From CAZJDV01 sp964544865 (GTDB lineage: Bacteria > Chloroflexota > Dehalococcoidia > Lucifugimonadales > CAJWER01): DNA of 64,000 bases. Numbering within the stretch: the first letter of the stretch is position 1; every line of letters starts with the position of its first letter. Both the position numbers and the translations under genes were made by a program. The notes beneath the pieces are model-generated. The model was not told where the DNA came from. It did no database searches and saw only the letters and a list, made by a program, of their open reading frames with translations. Below are positions 30,182 to 41,789 of this stretch, piece after piece. Where the stretch lies: assembly GCA_964544865.1 (NCBI GenBank), contig CAZJDV010000004.1, positions 8,284 to 72,283 of the forward strand, in the 5' to 3' direction.

Positions 30182-30269
30182 TGGCGGAGGGAGTGGGATT
30201 CGAACCCACGTTCCCTTTCGGAAAACCTGTTTTCAAGACAGGCGCCTTAAGCCGCTCGGCCATCCCTCC
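30182..30269 (-). tRNA. tRNA-Ser (anticodon UGA)
   Basis: The acceptor stem GGAGGGA pairs with TCCCTCC. The anticodon stem CCTGT/ACAGG encloses loop CTTGAAA with anticodon TGA. A long variable arm (TTTTCCGAAAGGGAA region) marks the serine class, and GTTCGAATC gives the T loop. The 3' CCA is encoded (30182-30184). Total 88 bases. Confidence 0.95.
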
Positions 30270-30726
30270 ACTCTCGCCTTGACGTGTTGCACACGTCGAT
30301 TCTCCATACCCATTGTAACCCAGGGAAACCGATCAAGATAAAGAGATTCGCATGCGGGCCGCTAGAATAAGCAGGGCCAGGCCCTCCGGCAGCCAGGTTA
30401 TTGTAGTCGTTGTGTCTGTTTTCATCAACCACGCAGGGCCGGGAGCCTCTGCCGCGGCCGGCGCCGTCAACGTAAAGGATAGGTGGGCGCACGCATGCCT
30501 ATGCGTGTCGCTCCCAGCCAAAGTAGAGGTCTTCCCACTTACGTCCCAATAGTGCGGGCATTATTCTAGTAAGCAGGCTGGTTGCCAGTCCCGGCGGCGG
30601 ACCGGTGCCGGTGGCTGGATGGCTACGCGGCGTCCGCAGCTGTCCCCATGCATAGGGCTAGAGCCTCGAACGTCCGGCGGGCGTCGGTGTAACACCGAGG
30701 GACCAAACCCGCGTGTGGAGGCAGAA
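30270..30726. other. Intergenic region before the cyclase gene
   Basis: About 450 bases without a supported gene. No RNA gene or repeat is recognised. It ends with GGAGG (30717-30721), a strong ribosome site for the ATG at 30727. Confidence 0.4.
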
Positions 30727-31503
30727 ATGGTTTCTATGGGGGGGGCAGGTGGGGACAGAGCGCAGCAAGACCGTCGCCAAGGTCGCCGCTTTGATCAGTG
30801 CCTCGGAGAGTGATGTGGAGCAACTCGTTGAAGCGGGGAGGCTCGAGCGCACAGTGCTGACCGCCCTGCGGGGCAATGGGGTCAAGCTGACTCCCAGCGT
30901 CAAAAACTCCGTACAAGCCACGGTCCGGTCGCTGAAGCCTGGGGCCGCGACGCCGGAGGCCGGCCAGTCGCCGGACCCTCCCAGCGGGTCCGGCGACACA
31001 GCTACCATCATGTTCACCGACATCGTCGGCTCCACCGGCATCATGGAGCGACTGGGCGACAGGGAAGGTCGCAAGCTGATGAGCCTGCACGACGAGATCG
31101 TCAGGCACGAGGTGGTAGCCCACGATGGCGTCGAGGTCAAGGCCCTCAGCGACGGGTTCATGCTCACGTTCCGAAGCGTCGCCCGCGGCCTTGCGTGTGC
31201 GGTGGCGATACAGCGGGACATCGCCCCCTACAACGGCAGAAACGCCGACGCCCGAATATCGGTGCGCATCGGGCTTTCGGTAGGCGAGCCAATTCAGGAC
31301 AGCGAGGACCTGTTTGGGATGTCCGTCATCATGGCGGCCCGAATATCGGCCAGCGCGAAGGGGGGCAGATCATCGCATCCCAGATCGCTTACGCGCTGGC
31401 CTCCAGCAGCGGAGACTTCCAGTTCAAGTCCCTGACTTCGGCGGAGTTCAAAGGGGTTCCCGGGCGCACCAAACTATACGAAGTCCAATGGGACATGGGC
31501 TAG
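30727..31503 (+). pseudogene. Class III adenylate/guanylate cyclase, out of frame at two G-runs
   Basis: The best start is ATG 30727 (GGAGG five bases upstream). It runs into G8 (30738-30745), which puts it out of frame with the body and leads to a stop at 30813. The body contains a short N-terminal helical part (TVAKVAALISASESDVEQLVEAG) and a class III cyclase domain: TIMFTDIVGSTGIMERLGD, FMLTFRSVARGLACAVAIQ and RIGLSVGEPIQDSEDLFGMSV. At G6 (31360-31365) the frame shifts again; adding one G joins ISASAKGG to QIIASQIAYALASSSGDF and the end VPGRTKLYEVQW. Restored, it would be a cyclic-nucleotide-producing enzyme next to a cyclic-nucleotide-binding gene. Confidence 0.75.
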
Positions 31504-31545
31504 GGCGATCGGCGAAAGTCACATCATCCGGAGGTCGCATTTTCA

Positions 31546-32020
31546 GTGAGAGCTCAAACCGCATGGGCGAGACTAGACCGTGCCCAGGAGGCGCTGCAAA
31601 AGTGTGAGTTGTTTCGCGATCTGCAGATGCGTCAGCTAGTGGAGGTCGCGACGCTGGCCGAGGAGGCCATGCTCAAGTCCAACCAGATTCTGCTGGAAGA
31701 GGCCCAGCCCGCTCGATACATATTCATCATCCTGGAAGGCCGAGCCGTCGCCCAGCTCGACACGCCCCAGGGATTCCTAATCCCTGGGGCTGGTGGGACC
31801 GGCGGACGCGGCTGGATGGTCGTCGCTGGTCGGGGACCAGGTATACCCGGCGTCGGTCAAGGCGCTAACACCGTTGCGAGCAGCACGTATCGATGCGTCC
31901 CGCCTCGCACGGCTGATGGATATCGATCCCGCTCTGGGCTACACGGTCGGAAAACGTCTGACCAGCCTGTTCTGCCGCCAGTACAAGTCCGCTCTCGAGG
32001 CGTTCAAGACCAGCATCTAG
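31546..32020 (+). pseudogene. Cyclic-nucleotide-binding domain protein, frameshifted
   Basis: The first frame encodes LFRDLQMRQLVEVATLAEEA, ILLEEAQPARYIFIILEGRAVAQL, the start of a cNMP-binding beta roll. Near GGGG (31786-31789) the frame changes; the rest, LVGPADAAGWSSLVGDQVYPAS, RLARLMDIDPALGYTVGKRL, continues the same fold and ends at TAG 32020. Losing one G or gaining two would rejoin them. There is no DNA-binding domain; alone it would be a sensor or regulatory module. It follows the cyclase by 42 bases, so the two probably formed one signalling unit. Confidence 0.68.
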
Positions 32021-32070
32021 GGATATGGGATATGGGGTACGCGCAGGGGCGTACGCCCGACGGCCTGGAG

Positions 32071-33408
32071 CTAGCGGAACATGCGCGTCATGTTCTGAAG
32101 GCCCTTGCCGGAGGCCATCTGGCGCATTAGCTTTCGCGTCTGGCGGAACTGGTTCAGGAGATGGTTGACGTCCTGGGCCGTCGTGCCGCTTCCTCTGGCG
32201 ATGCGACGCTTGCGGCTGCCGCCGATGATCTCGGGGCGCCGGCGCTCCTGCGGTGTCATCGAGTATATGACCGCTTCAACCTTCTTGATCTGGTCTTCTC
32301 CCAGCTCACCCGTGGGCAGGCGGCTCTTGAGCGAAGACATTCCTGGAATCATCTCCATCAACTGGCTGAGAGAGCCCATGTTCTTGATCTGCTGAAGCTG
32401 GCCGAGGAAGTCCTCCAGGTCGAAGGTTGCCTCGCGCATCTTCTTTTCTAGCCGCTGGGCTTCCTCTTCGTCGAAGCTCGACTCGGCCTTCTCGATGAGT
32501 GTCAGCATGTCGCCCATGCCAAGGATGCGGGAGGCCAGCCTGTCCGGGTGGAACTCCTCCAGGGCGTCGACCCTCTCGCCGGTCCCGAGGAACTTTATCG
32601 GGACGCCGGTCACCGAGACGATCGAGAGCGCCGCGCCCCCCCGCGCGTCCCCATCGAGCTTCGTGAGCACCAGCCCACTAAGCCCGATGCGCTCGTTGAA
32701 CTCTTGTGCGGCGTTTACGGCGTCCTGGCCCGTCATCGCGTCCACGACCAGCAGTGTCTCGACCGGGGACACGGCGGACTTGACCTCCTCAAGCTCGGAC
32801 ATCAGCTCGTCGTCGATCTGGAAACGACCCGCCGTGTCCACGATCGCCCACGACGCCCGCGCTTTCTCCGCGCGCTTCACACCGTCGCTGGCGACCGCCA
32901 CCGTGCCCGTGGACGGGTCGTCGGCATACACTTCGACGCCGATCTGCTTGCCCAGCGTCTCTAGCTGCTGGATGGCCGCGGGCCGCTGCAAATCGGCCGC
33001 CACCAGGACCGGTGCCTGGCCGGCCTCCTTCAGGTGCTTCGCCAGTTTCGCCGCCGTGGTGGTCTTGCCCGAGCCGTTGAGGCCGATCATGAGTATCGCG
33101 GATGGAGGCTGGGGGCCGGGCTTCACACGCTGGATGCCGCCTCCGAGGATCTCGGTGAGCACATCGTTGGTGATCTTGACGACCTGCTGGCCCGGGCTGA
33201 GGCTTTTGAGCACCTCTTGCTCCAGGGCCCGCTCGCGGATCCGGGAGACGAACGTCCGGGCCACCTTGAAGTTGACGTCGGCCTCCAGCAGCACCAGTCG
33301 CACCTCGCGCAAGGCCTCGTCTACGTCCTTCCCGGTCAGCCGTCCCTTGTTGCCGAGACCGCGAAAGACGCTGTTCAGCTTGTCCGATAGGGTTTCAAAC
33401 ATTCTCAA
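32071..33408 (-). CDS. ffh: Signal recognition particle GTPase Ffh
   Basis: The 445-residue protein has the N domain (MFETLSDKLNSVFRGL), the G domain with GLNGSGKTTTAAKLA, ADLQRPAAIQQL, DTAGRFQIDDELM and TKLDGDARGG, and the Met-rich M domain ending KLMRQMASGKGLQNMTRMF. It binds signal sequences and SRP RNA and docks on FtsY. The G7 run in the DARGGAALS segment (near 32634-32640) is intact and in frame, a useful control for homopolymer accuracy in this window. Confidence 0.97.
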   Translation of the reverse strand: MRMFETLSDKLNSVFRGLGNKGRLTGKDVDEALREVRLVLLEADVNFKVARTFVSRIRERALEQEVLKSLSPGQQVVKITNDVLTEILGGGIQRVKPGPQPPSAILMIGLNGSGKTTTAAKLAKHLKEAGQAPVLVAADLQRPAAIQQLETLGKQIGVEVYADDPSTGTVAVASDGVKRAEKARASWAIVDTAGRFQIDDELMSELEEVKSAVSPVETLLVVDAMTGQDAVNAAQEFNERIGLSGLVLTKLDGDARGGAALSIVSVTGVPIKFLGTGERVDALEEFHPDRLASRILGMGDMLTLIEKAESSFDEEEAQRLEKKMREATFDLEDFLGQLQQIKNMGSLSQLMEMIPGMSSLKSRLPTGELGEDQIKKVEAVIYSMTPQERRRPEIIGGSRKRRIARGSGTTAQDVNHLLNQFRQTRKLMRQMASGKGLQNMTRMFR

Positions 33409-33439
33409 TTACCTGCTGCCCCCGTCATGGGTCTGGTGG

Positions 33440-33469
33440 GATGTCCAGGCATCCACATGTCTGGACATC
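33440..33469. repeat. Inverted repeat in the ffh leader
   Basis: GATGTCCAG (33440-33448) and CTGGACATC (33461-33469) are perfect complements with a 12-base loop, between the ffh promoter and its start. It could be an operator or RNA hairpin. Confidence 0.5.
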
Positions 33470-33485
33470 GAGCACGTACCGTTCG

Positions 33486-33515
33486 ATTGTATGTGTGGCG
33501 CCATCGACGAGTCAA
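33486..33515 (-). promoter_or_regulatory. Promoter of ffh
   Basis: TTGACT (33510-33515, minus strand) and TACAAT (33486-33491) are 18 bases apart, each one mismatch from consensus. The predicted leader is about 70 bases and contains the inverted repeat. Confidence 0.65.
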
Positions 33516-33575
33516 GCAGGTGGCCGCCAGGCCTTCGCGCAGTGAGTGCGGGTGAATCCGTCGGCGCCGTCAGGC

Positions 33576-34967
33576 CTATTGCCCCGACGCTAGCGCATCC
33601 AGGAGGCCGAGGCCCACCGCCGCCGCCGCGCCCATGAGCTCCGGCTTCACGAACTCTATGTCGTCGGCGGGCGAGTTGATGCGCGACAGGTCGTCGGCCA
33701 GAAAGAACAGGTACGGTATGTCGGCGCTGTCAAACGGTTGGTGATCGCTGCCGGCGCCCTCTAGGGGCGAGCCTCGCATGACGGCGATGCCGTTGGCGTC
33801 GGCGTAGGCGAGCGCCTTGTTGGCGAGGTCGAAGCTGCCGATCACCTGGACGATCTCGCCGCTGCCCGGGACATCGAAGTTCAGCATCGCGACGATGTCC
33901 GCAACCTCGTCTGGCGAAAGGGAGTCGACGTAGTGCCGGCTTCCGAACAGTCCCACTTCCTCGGACCCGAAGGCGATGAACCTGAGCGTGAAGGGGAACG
34001 AGGGGCCGGCGACCTCGCGGGCAACGGCCATCAGCACGGTTACTCCCGAGCCGTTGTCGTTGGCGCCCTGGGTATCGGGGACTGTGTCGTAGTGCGCCCC
34101 GAGGATGACCACGCGGCCGTCGCCGGCCGCCCCCGGCTTTTCGGCTATCACGTTCTGCGAATCATAGCTTGTAAAGGACAGGGCGACGGTGGCTAACACG
34201 TCTCCACCGGCCATGAGGGTCAGCAGGGACTCGCCGTCTTGCTCGGAGACGGACACGGCGGGTATGTCGACCTGGCTCCCGAGATCGCCCCTGAACAGGT
34301 CGGGCACGTTGTTGTAGACCACGGCGGCCAGAGCGCCGGCGTCCTGGACCCGCCGCACCTTTTCCGCGAAGGTGATCTCCCCTCTGTGTACGAGCGCTAT
34401 CTTGCCGCTCAACCCTGTTTCGGGCAGATCGCCCTCCCGCGCCAGCCCCACGTGGACGAGCAACCCGGTGGCCGTCGTCACGGCGCCGAACCGCATGGGC
34501 AGCGCCTCAAAGTCACGAACTTCGGGGAGCGTCAGGGTAAGGAGCGGCCTGTCGGTGGCCAGACGCTCGAAGGTGAACGGCTGAAGCTGCGCCTCGAATC
34601 CGAAGTCCTCGAACAGCCCGAGCAGGTAGTCCGCAGTCGCCTTCTCCTCGCTGGTCGCGGTCTCCCTCGGGCTGAAGCCTTCGGTGAGTTTCACCAGGAA
34701 CTCCCAGGTCTCGTCCGCCAATCTGGCGACGTGGTTATTGGGGGCCGCCTGGCCCTCCGAGGACGTATTGGCCGTCACTGAAGCGGCCGGCTGAGGTGTC
34801 GGAACGGCGCTGGCCATCGGCGACGGTACGGGCGTGACAATCGGCTCCGGCGTCGCCGTCGCTTCGGGGACCGGGGTCGGAGACGTCGTCGACCCGCATG
34901 CCGCGGGGATCAGCCCCGCCGTGGCGAGCAGCAAGCCCGTAAGCAGTATGCGTCTAGCTTGACTCAT
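33576..34967 (-). CDS. M28 family aminopeptidase lipoprotein with PA domain
   Basis: The 463-residue protein starts with a lipoprotein signal (ILLTGLLLATAGLIPAAC, lipid on the Cys), then a PT-rich spacer, a PA domain (ALVHRGEITFAEKVRRVQDAGA) and the M28 zinc-peptidase domain. Zinc ligands appear in GAHYDTVPDTQGANDNGSG, GSEEVGLFGS, NFDVPG and GSDHQPF. It should release N-terminal amino acids from peptides outside the membrane. ATG 34967 gives the proper signal peptide; a longer start nine codons upstream would precede it with charged residues. It lies between ffh and an MMPL exporter on the same strand. Confidence 0.9.
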   Translation of the reverse strand: MSQARRILLTGLLLATAGLIPAACGSTTSPTPVPEATATPEPIVTPVPSPMASAVPTPQPAASVTANTSSEGQAAPNNHVARLADETWEFLVKLTEGFSPRETATSEEKATADYLLGLFEDFGFEAQLQPFTFERLATDRPLLTLTLPEVRDFEALPMRFGAVTTATGLLVHVGLAREGDLPETGLSGKIALVHRGEITFAEKVRRVQDAGALAAVVYNNVPDLFRGDLGSQVDIPAVSVSEQDGESLLTLMAGGDVLATVALSFTSYDSQNVIAEKPGAAGDGRVVILGAHYDTVPDTQGANDNGSGVTVLMAVAREVAGPSFPFTLRFIAFGSEEVGLFGSRHYVDSLSPDEVADIVAMLNFDVPGSGEIVQVIGSFDLANKALAYADANGIAVMRGSPLEGAGSDHQPFDSADIPYLFFLADDLSRINSPADDIEFVKPELMGAAAAVGLGLLDALASGQ

Positions 34968-35069
34968 TTCTTTTCCCTTTGGTGGTCTATACAACGTCTC
35001 AGGACCGCTAAAAGTAAGCGAGGCCGCTCTGCCTCTTTGATTACAGATAGGGCGATCAGTGGTACGACC

Positions 35070-37259
35070 CTACGGGCGTGGCCTCAGGAACCCGGGCGCC
35101 CACCAGTTGGCGTCTCCGAAGACGCTCATCAGGGCAGGAGCCAGCAGCGCCCTGACTACGGTGGAATCGATGAGGATCGCCAGGGCGGTGCCGAACCCCA
35201 GCACCTTAACTATCAGTATGTCACCGGTGGCGAAGCCCGCGGAGACGAGCACCATGACCAGGGCCGCGCTTGTGATGACCCTTCCCGAGCGCTCCATGCC
35301 CGTAGCGACGGCTGCCGTGTTGTCGGCGCCGGCGTCGTACTCCTCCTTGACCCGGCTCAGGAGGAACACCTCGTAGTCCATGCTCAGGCCGAACACGATG
35401 CAAAAGAGCAGGATCGGCACCGTCGCCTCCGTGAAACCCTCCGAGCTGAAGCCCAGGACGTTCTGGAAGTGGCCCTGCTGGAACACGAACACCAACGCTC
35501 CAAAGCTGGCCAGGATGCTCATGACGTTCAGGATGACCGCTTTCAGCGGCAGCAGCACCGAACGGAAGAGCATGAACAGGGCCGCGTAGATGGCGACGAG
35601 CACGTAGACGATGACCTTCGGGAAATCGGAGTACATCTGCTCCGTGGTGTCCATCAGGTCCGCCGTCGCCCCGGTGACGAAGGTCTCCAGGCCGCCCCCG
35701 GGTCGTTGGGCCCGAATGCCGCGAACCAGCTCCTTGGCCGCCTCGGCAATGGGGGGCAGCGATGTCGTCACATACATGATGCTCGTGTCGGCCGCGTCGT
35801 TAGTGTATGCGTCCACGGCCCTCGCGATGCCGGGCGGGCCCCGGGATGCACTGGCGTACATGATGCGGTACTGCTCCGGCGTTATCTCTGGGGAGACGGT
35901 CACAATGCTGGACACGCGGACGACACTCTCTTCGCTCTGGAGGCGGCGGGCGAACTCGTAGGCGGCGTCGATGTTCCGTGACGTCAACACCCCTTCGGCG
36001 GAAGTGGAGATGACGATGATGGGCGCGAGCTCGCCGGGGCCGAAGTCGCGCACGACCACGTCCCATCCCTCCCGTGACTCCGCGCCCTCCGGCAGGATGG
36101 AGGCCCAGGGCGTGCCCGGCCGGACGTCCAGGAACGGCACGCCGAGCAGCAAGAGCCCAGCGCCCACGGGCACGATGACCGCCAGCGGGCGGCGCATTAC
36201 CCAGCCCGCCAGCGCCGCCCAGAACCGCCCCCAGGCCCGGCGGCGGGGCAGGACCGAGAGCGAGTCCACCCTGTGGCCCAGCGCCGAGAGCAGGGCGGGG
36301 ACCAGACTCATCGCCAGCAGCATGGAGAACAGGATGACGGTGACGCCCCCCACCCCCAGAGAGCGCAGCATCATGAATTTGAAAAACAGCAGGCCGGAAA
36401 GAGCGATCACCGTGGTGGCGCCGGAGAACAAAATGGCCTTGCCCGCCGTGGCGCATGTTACCGCCACCGCGTCTGCCACCTCGCGGCGTTCCAACTCCTC
36501 TCGAAAGCGACTGACCATCAACAGCGAGTAGTCGACCGCCATCCCGAGGCCCAGGAAAGAGGCGATGTTGAGCACGAATATGGACATGTCCATGCGCTGC
36601 CCAAGCAGGTACACCAGCGCCAGGGTCATCACGACGCTGACGACGCCCATGGCCACCGGCAGGCCGGCGGCCACCACGCCTCCGAAGATGATCACCAGTG
36701 CGACCAGTACGAGGGGGAGAGTCACGATTTCAGCCCGCCGAAGATCGTTCTCGCTGGCGTCGTTCAGGTCGGAGAATATGGCGATGCCGCCGGTGACCCA
36801 GATGTCGAGCACGTCGCTTTGGATGCGGTCCCTGAGCCTGGGGTAGAGGTCCACCGAGGAGTCGATGTCCGTATTGAGCCGGACGAGCGCGTAGGTGGTG
36901 CGCAAATCGGGCGAGACCATGAAGGGATCCTGGTCGTCGTAGAAGGTGGTGATGCGCCCCACCTCGGAGAAGGCCTCGAGAGGGGCCAGCGCGGCGGTGA
37001 CGGCGCCGGCGTAGGCCGCATCGATCACCGCCAGACTATCGCTGGAGAATACGACGGTGATCGATGACTCGGGGATGCCGAGCCTGTCCGTCATCAGCTC
37101 AAGGGCGACGCGTGACTCAGTGTCGACGTCGCCGAACCCGGACTTCAGCACGGAGAGGACGCTGGGCGCCAAGGTGAGGCTGGCCAGCAGCCCGGCCGCC
37201 CACGCGCCCATCACCCACCAGCGCAGCCTGGCCATCAGATGGCCCCACCTGGCTAGCAT
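35070..37259 (-). CDS. MMPL/RND family membrane transporter
   Basis: The 729-residue protein has the RND-like layout: one helix near residue 15-35, an external loop, five to six helices (about 170-360), a second loop, and a second helix block (about 545-720). Phrases such as LGLGMAVDYSLLMVSRFREELE and VFGLSMDYEVFLLSRVKEEYDAG are the duplicated MMPL signature with its membrane Asp-Tyr pairs. Family members export lipids or hydrophobic compounds using the proton gradient. The cargo cannot be deduced. It precedes the M28 lipoprotein gene by about 100 bases. Confidence 0.9.
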   Translation of the reverse strand: MLARWGHLMARLRWWVMGAWAAGLLASLTLAPSVLSVLKSGFGDVDTESRVALELMTDRLGIPESSITVVFSSDSLAVIDAAYAGAVTAALAPLEAFSEVGRITTFYDDQDPFMVSPDLRTTYALVRLNTDIDSSVDLYPRLRDRIQSDVLDIWVTGGIAIFSDLNDASENDLRRAEIVTLPLVLVALVIIFGGVVAAGLPVAMGVVSVVMTLALVYLLGQRMDMSIFVLNIASFLGLGMAVDYSLLMVSRFREELERREVADAVAVTCATAGKAILFSGATTVIALSGLLFFKFMMLRSLGVGGVTVILFSMLLAMSLVPALLSALGHRVDSLSVLPRRRAWGRFWAALAGWVMRRPLAVIVPVGAGLLLLGVPFLDVRPGTPWASILPEGAESREGWDVVVRDFGPGELAPIIVISTSAEGVLTSRNIDAAYEFARRLQSEESVVRVSSIVTVSPEITPEQYRIMYASASRGPPGIARAVDAYTNDAADTSIMYVTTSLPPIAEAAKELVRGIRAQRPGGGLETFVTGATADLMDTTEQMYSDFPKVIVYVLVAIYAALFMLFRSVLLPLKAVILNVMSILASFGALVFVFQQGHFQNVLGFSSEGFTEATVPILLFCIVFGLSMDYEVFLLSRVKEEYDAGADNTAAVATGMERSGRVITSAALVMVLVSAGFATGDILIVKVLGFGTALAILIDSTVVRALLAPALMSVFGDANWWAPGFLRPRP

Positions 37260-37428
37260 GGGCGAGCGGGATCTCTAATTAGTGGAACACTTGTGGTAAT
37301 GACAGGCCGCAACACTTCGGCGAAATAAGCCCTGGACAGGTCTAAGCCCTTCATCGTGCTGGGCTACCCCATTCTGTATTATCGTGGCGCTCAGCACCGA
37401 GGTTGCCAGGTGAATCAGAGCGCAGCCC

Positions 37429-38475
37429 CTAGCCGGCCTCCACGCCCAGCGACGCCGCCAGGTCTGTGAGGGATTTCCAGACCATTTCAGGTATCGGGAT
37501 GCCGTTTCGACGCCGCTCGGCCCGCGCGCGCCACTCCAGGTCGCCGGGCACCATCACCTGGTCGAAGCCGGGGGCCGGTGGGATCGCCCTGACCTCGCGT
37601 CCAAACGCATCGGCGCCGGCGTTGAAATCGGCCATCGACTGGAAGAGATCGGCCCTGAAGACGATGAACGTAACGCCCTGGTGGCGCATGGCGGTCCCAC
37701 CGCGGTCGCCCTCGAGGTAGGCGTCGGCCCCGCTCAAGAGCCTTCCCAGGTACTCGCTCGCCAGCATGATAGCGTAGCCCTTGTGACCGCCGAAGGGCAG
37801 ATGGACGCCGCCATCGTAGAAGTCCGCTGGCTCGGTCGTCGCCTTGCCGGCCTTGTCCACGATGGAGCCGGGCGGAAGTTGTTTGCCGTCCCGGAGGGCT
37901 ACCTGCACCTTGGAGTTGGCGACCGCGGTAGTTGCGAAGTCGACGATCATGGAGGGCTCGTCGCCGGCCGGCACGCCGATGGCAATGGGATTGGAGGAGA
38001 GCAGCGGCTCGCTGCCGCCGAACGGGATCGCCACCGGCTGCTCAACACCATAGCCGGAACCCCACATCAGGCACACCATGCCCTGGGACACGGCCAACTC
38101 TGCGTACTCCCCCAGCCGACCGATGTGGTTCGCCTGGACCACGCTGACGACGGCCACGCCGTGCCCCTTGGCCTTCTCGATGGCCAGCTCCGCAGCGAAC
38201 ATCGACGACACGAAACCGAAGGTCCAATTGCCCTTCACCAGGGCGGACGTGGGCGTCTCCTTGACCACCTCGGGCCTGGCCGTGGGTATGACCTCGCCCG
38301 CCCGGATGGACCGCACGTAGGCGGGAATATGCATGACACCGTGGGTCACCACACCGCTAAGGTCGGACAGCACGAGCGCATCGGCGACGCGTCCGGCGTT
38401 GTCGCCGTCCGCGCCCGCGGCCACCAGTATCGTCTCGACCAGGCTGTGGAGCTCTTTCTCGGTCTTGACAGGCAT
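37429..38475 (-). CDS. Malate/L-lactate dehydrogenase (Ldh2) family oxidoreductase
   Basis: A 348-residue NAD(P)-dependent dehydrogenase of the Ldh2/YlbC/ComC type: SGVVTHGVMHIPAYVRSI with the catalytic His, VQANHIGRLGEYAELA, SSNPIAIGVPAGDEPSMIVDFATT (in part) and LPFGGHKGYAIML. Members oxidise 2-hydroxy acids such as malate, lactate, ureidoglycolate or sulfolactate; the substrate is open. It follows gyrA after 76 bases. Confidence 0.9.
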   Translation of the reverse strand: MPVKTEKELHSLVETILVAAGADGDNAGRVADALVLSDLSGVVTHGVMHIPAYVRSIRAGEVIPTARPEVVKETPTSALVKGNWTFGFVSSMFAAELAIEKAKGHGVAVVSVVQANHIGRLGEYAELAVSQGMVCLMWGSGYGVEQPVAIPFGGSEPLLSSNPIAIGVPAGDEPSMIVDFATTAVANSKVQVALRDGKQLPPGSIVDKAGKATTEPADFYDGGVHLPFGGHKGYAIMLASEYLGRLLSGADAYLEGDRGGTAMRHQGVTFIVFRADLFQSMADFNAGADAFGREVRAIPPAPGFDQVMVPGDLEWRARAERRRNGIPIPEMVWKSLTDLAASLGVEAG

Positions 38476-38551
38476 GGACAGCGGTCCTCCATGACGAAAT
38501 TCGCCTTCACGCGCTCGAATGGGCTGCCGAGGAGTTATCGAATGGCCCGGC

Positions 38552-41080
<2,529 letters not shown>

Positions 41081-41241
41081 CGACGACTCCTGCTTGCTAT
41101 TCGGCTGCGGTGGGGCGTCGGCACGAGCTAGTTGCACGCACCGGCGCCGTGTGCCGGCGGTCTATGCCACTGCCGGCGCCCCGGATGCTGGAGAGTAGCG
41201 ATCGCGGGGCCGTGAGGGATGCCGGCCATGCGGGCGATACG

Positions 41242-41259
41242 CCCACCACCGGTGGTGGG
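41242..41259. repeat. Perfect 18-bp palindrome in the gyrA leader
   Basis: CCCACCACCGGTGGTGGG reads the same on both strands. It lies between the predicted gyrA promoter and the gyrA start, so it may be an operator or, in RNA, a tight hairpin. Confidence 0.6.
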
Positions 41260-41297
41260 AAAACGCGCCCCGGCGCCCGTCGATTCCAGCCGACAAC

Positions 41298-41306
41298 ATT
41301 ATATCA
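41298..41306 (-). promoter_or_regulatory. Extended -10 promoter of gyrA
   Basis: On the minus strand TGATATAAT matches TGn-TATAAT exactly. No good -35 is visible. The predicted gyrA leader is about 210 bases. Confidence 0.55.
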
Positions 41307-41510
41307 TCTCTATTAGCTTATTCCGAAACTCGTTCAGGGCCGCAAGGCACCCGAAATCGTGCGCGGGGAGGTCTTGATAGGCCGCGTCAGATCGCACGGG
41401 GATATCACGGCGCACTCCCAGATGTGAGCATGCCGACTGGTATGGGTTCGGTTCGACTGCGGCCCGTCGATTTCACAAGGGGTTTGCCGTCCCGCGAGTG
41501 TCTCGAGCGG

Positions 41511-41542
41511 TCTCTAGAGGGGGCCGGGCGGCCCCCTCTAGA
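41511..41542. repeat. 14-bp perfect stem-loop
   Basis: CTCTAGAGGGGGCC (41511-41524), loop GGGC, GGCCCCCTCTAGAG (41529-41542). It is among the strongest hairpins in the window and sits in the 709-base gap between gyrA and the DUF5343-like gene. There is no T-tract after it on either strand, so it is not a standard intrinsic terminator. Nothing else in 41330-41630 is recognisable. Confidence 0.75.
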
Positions 41543-41632
41543 GTGCTTCGGGGGGTACTCCGTACACCTCTCAGCTTGTGTCGGAGGACCGTTGGGGGGT
41601 GTTGGCATCGCAACCAACACGGATACAGTTTA

Positions 41633-41726
41633 CCCGTGCCACAACACAGTTTCAAATATTGTCCGGACCCGTGCCACAAGGCTCTGGCACAGCGCGTTCC
41701 AGGCTGGTACAATGGGTGTGGCACAA
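41633..41726 (+). promoter_or_regulatory. Promoter with repeated GTGCCAC/GTGGCAC boxes upstream of the DUF5343-like gene
   Basis: CTGGCA (41684-41689) and TACAAT (41708-41713) are 18 bases apart. CCCGTGCCACAA occurs twice (41633-41644 and 41668-41679), and inverted forms TCTGGCACAG (41683-41692) and GTGTGGCACAAG (41716-41727) flank the promoter. Such spacing suits a repressor that binds cooperatively, possibly the downstream gene product. Confidence 0.45.
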
Positions 41727-41789
41727 GCACTCGCCCTGCCGGCACATCAGTGCGGCGGCGCGGCGATACACGGCTAGAGAGGCTTAAAC

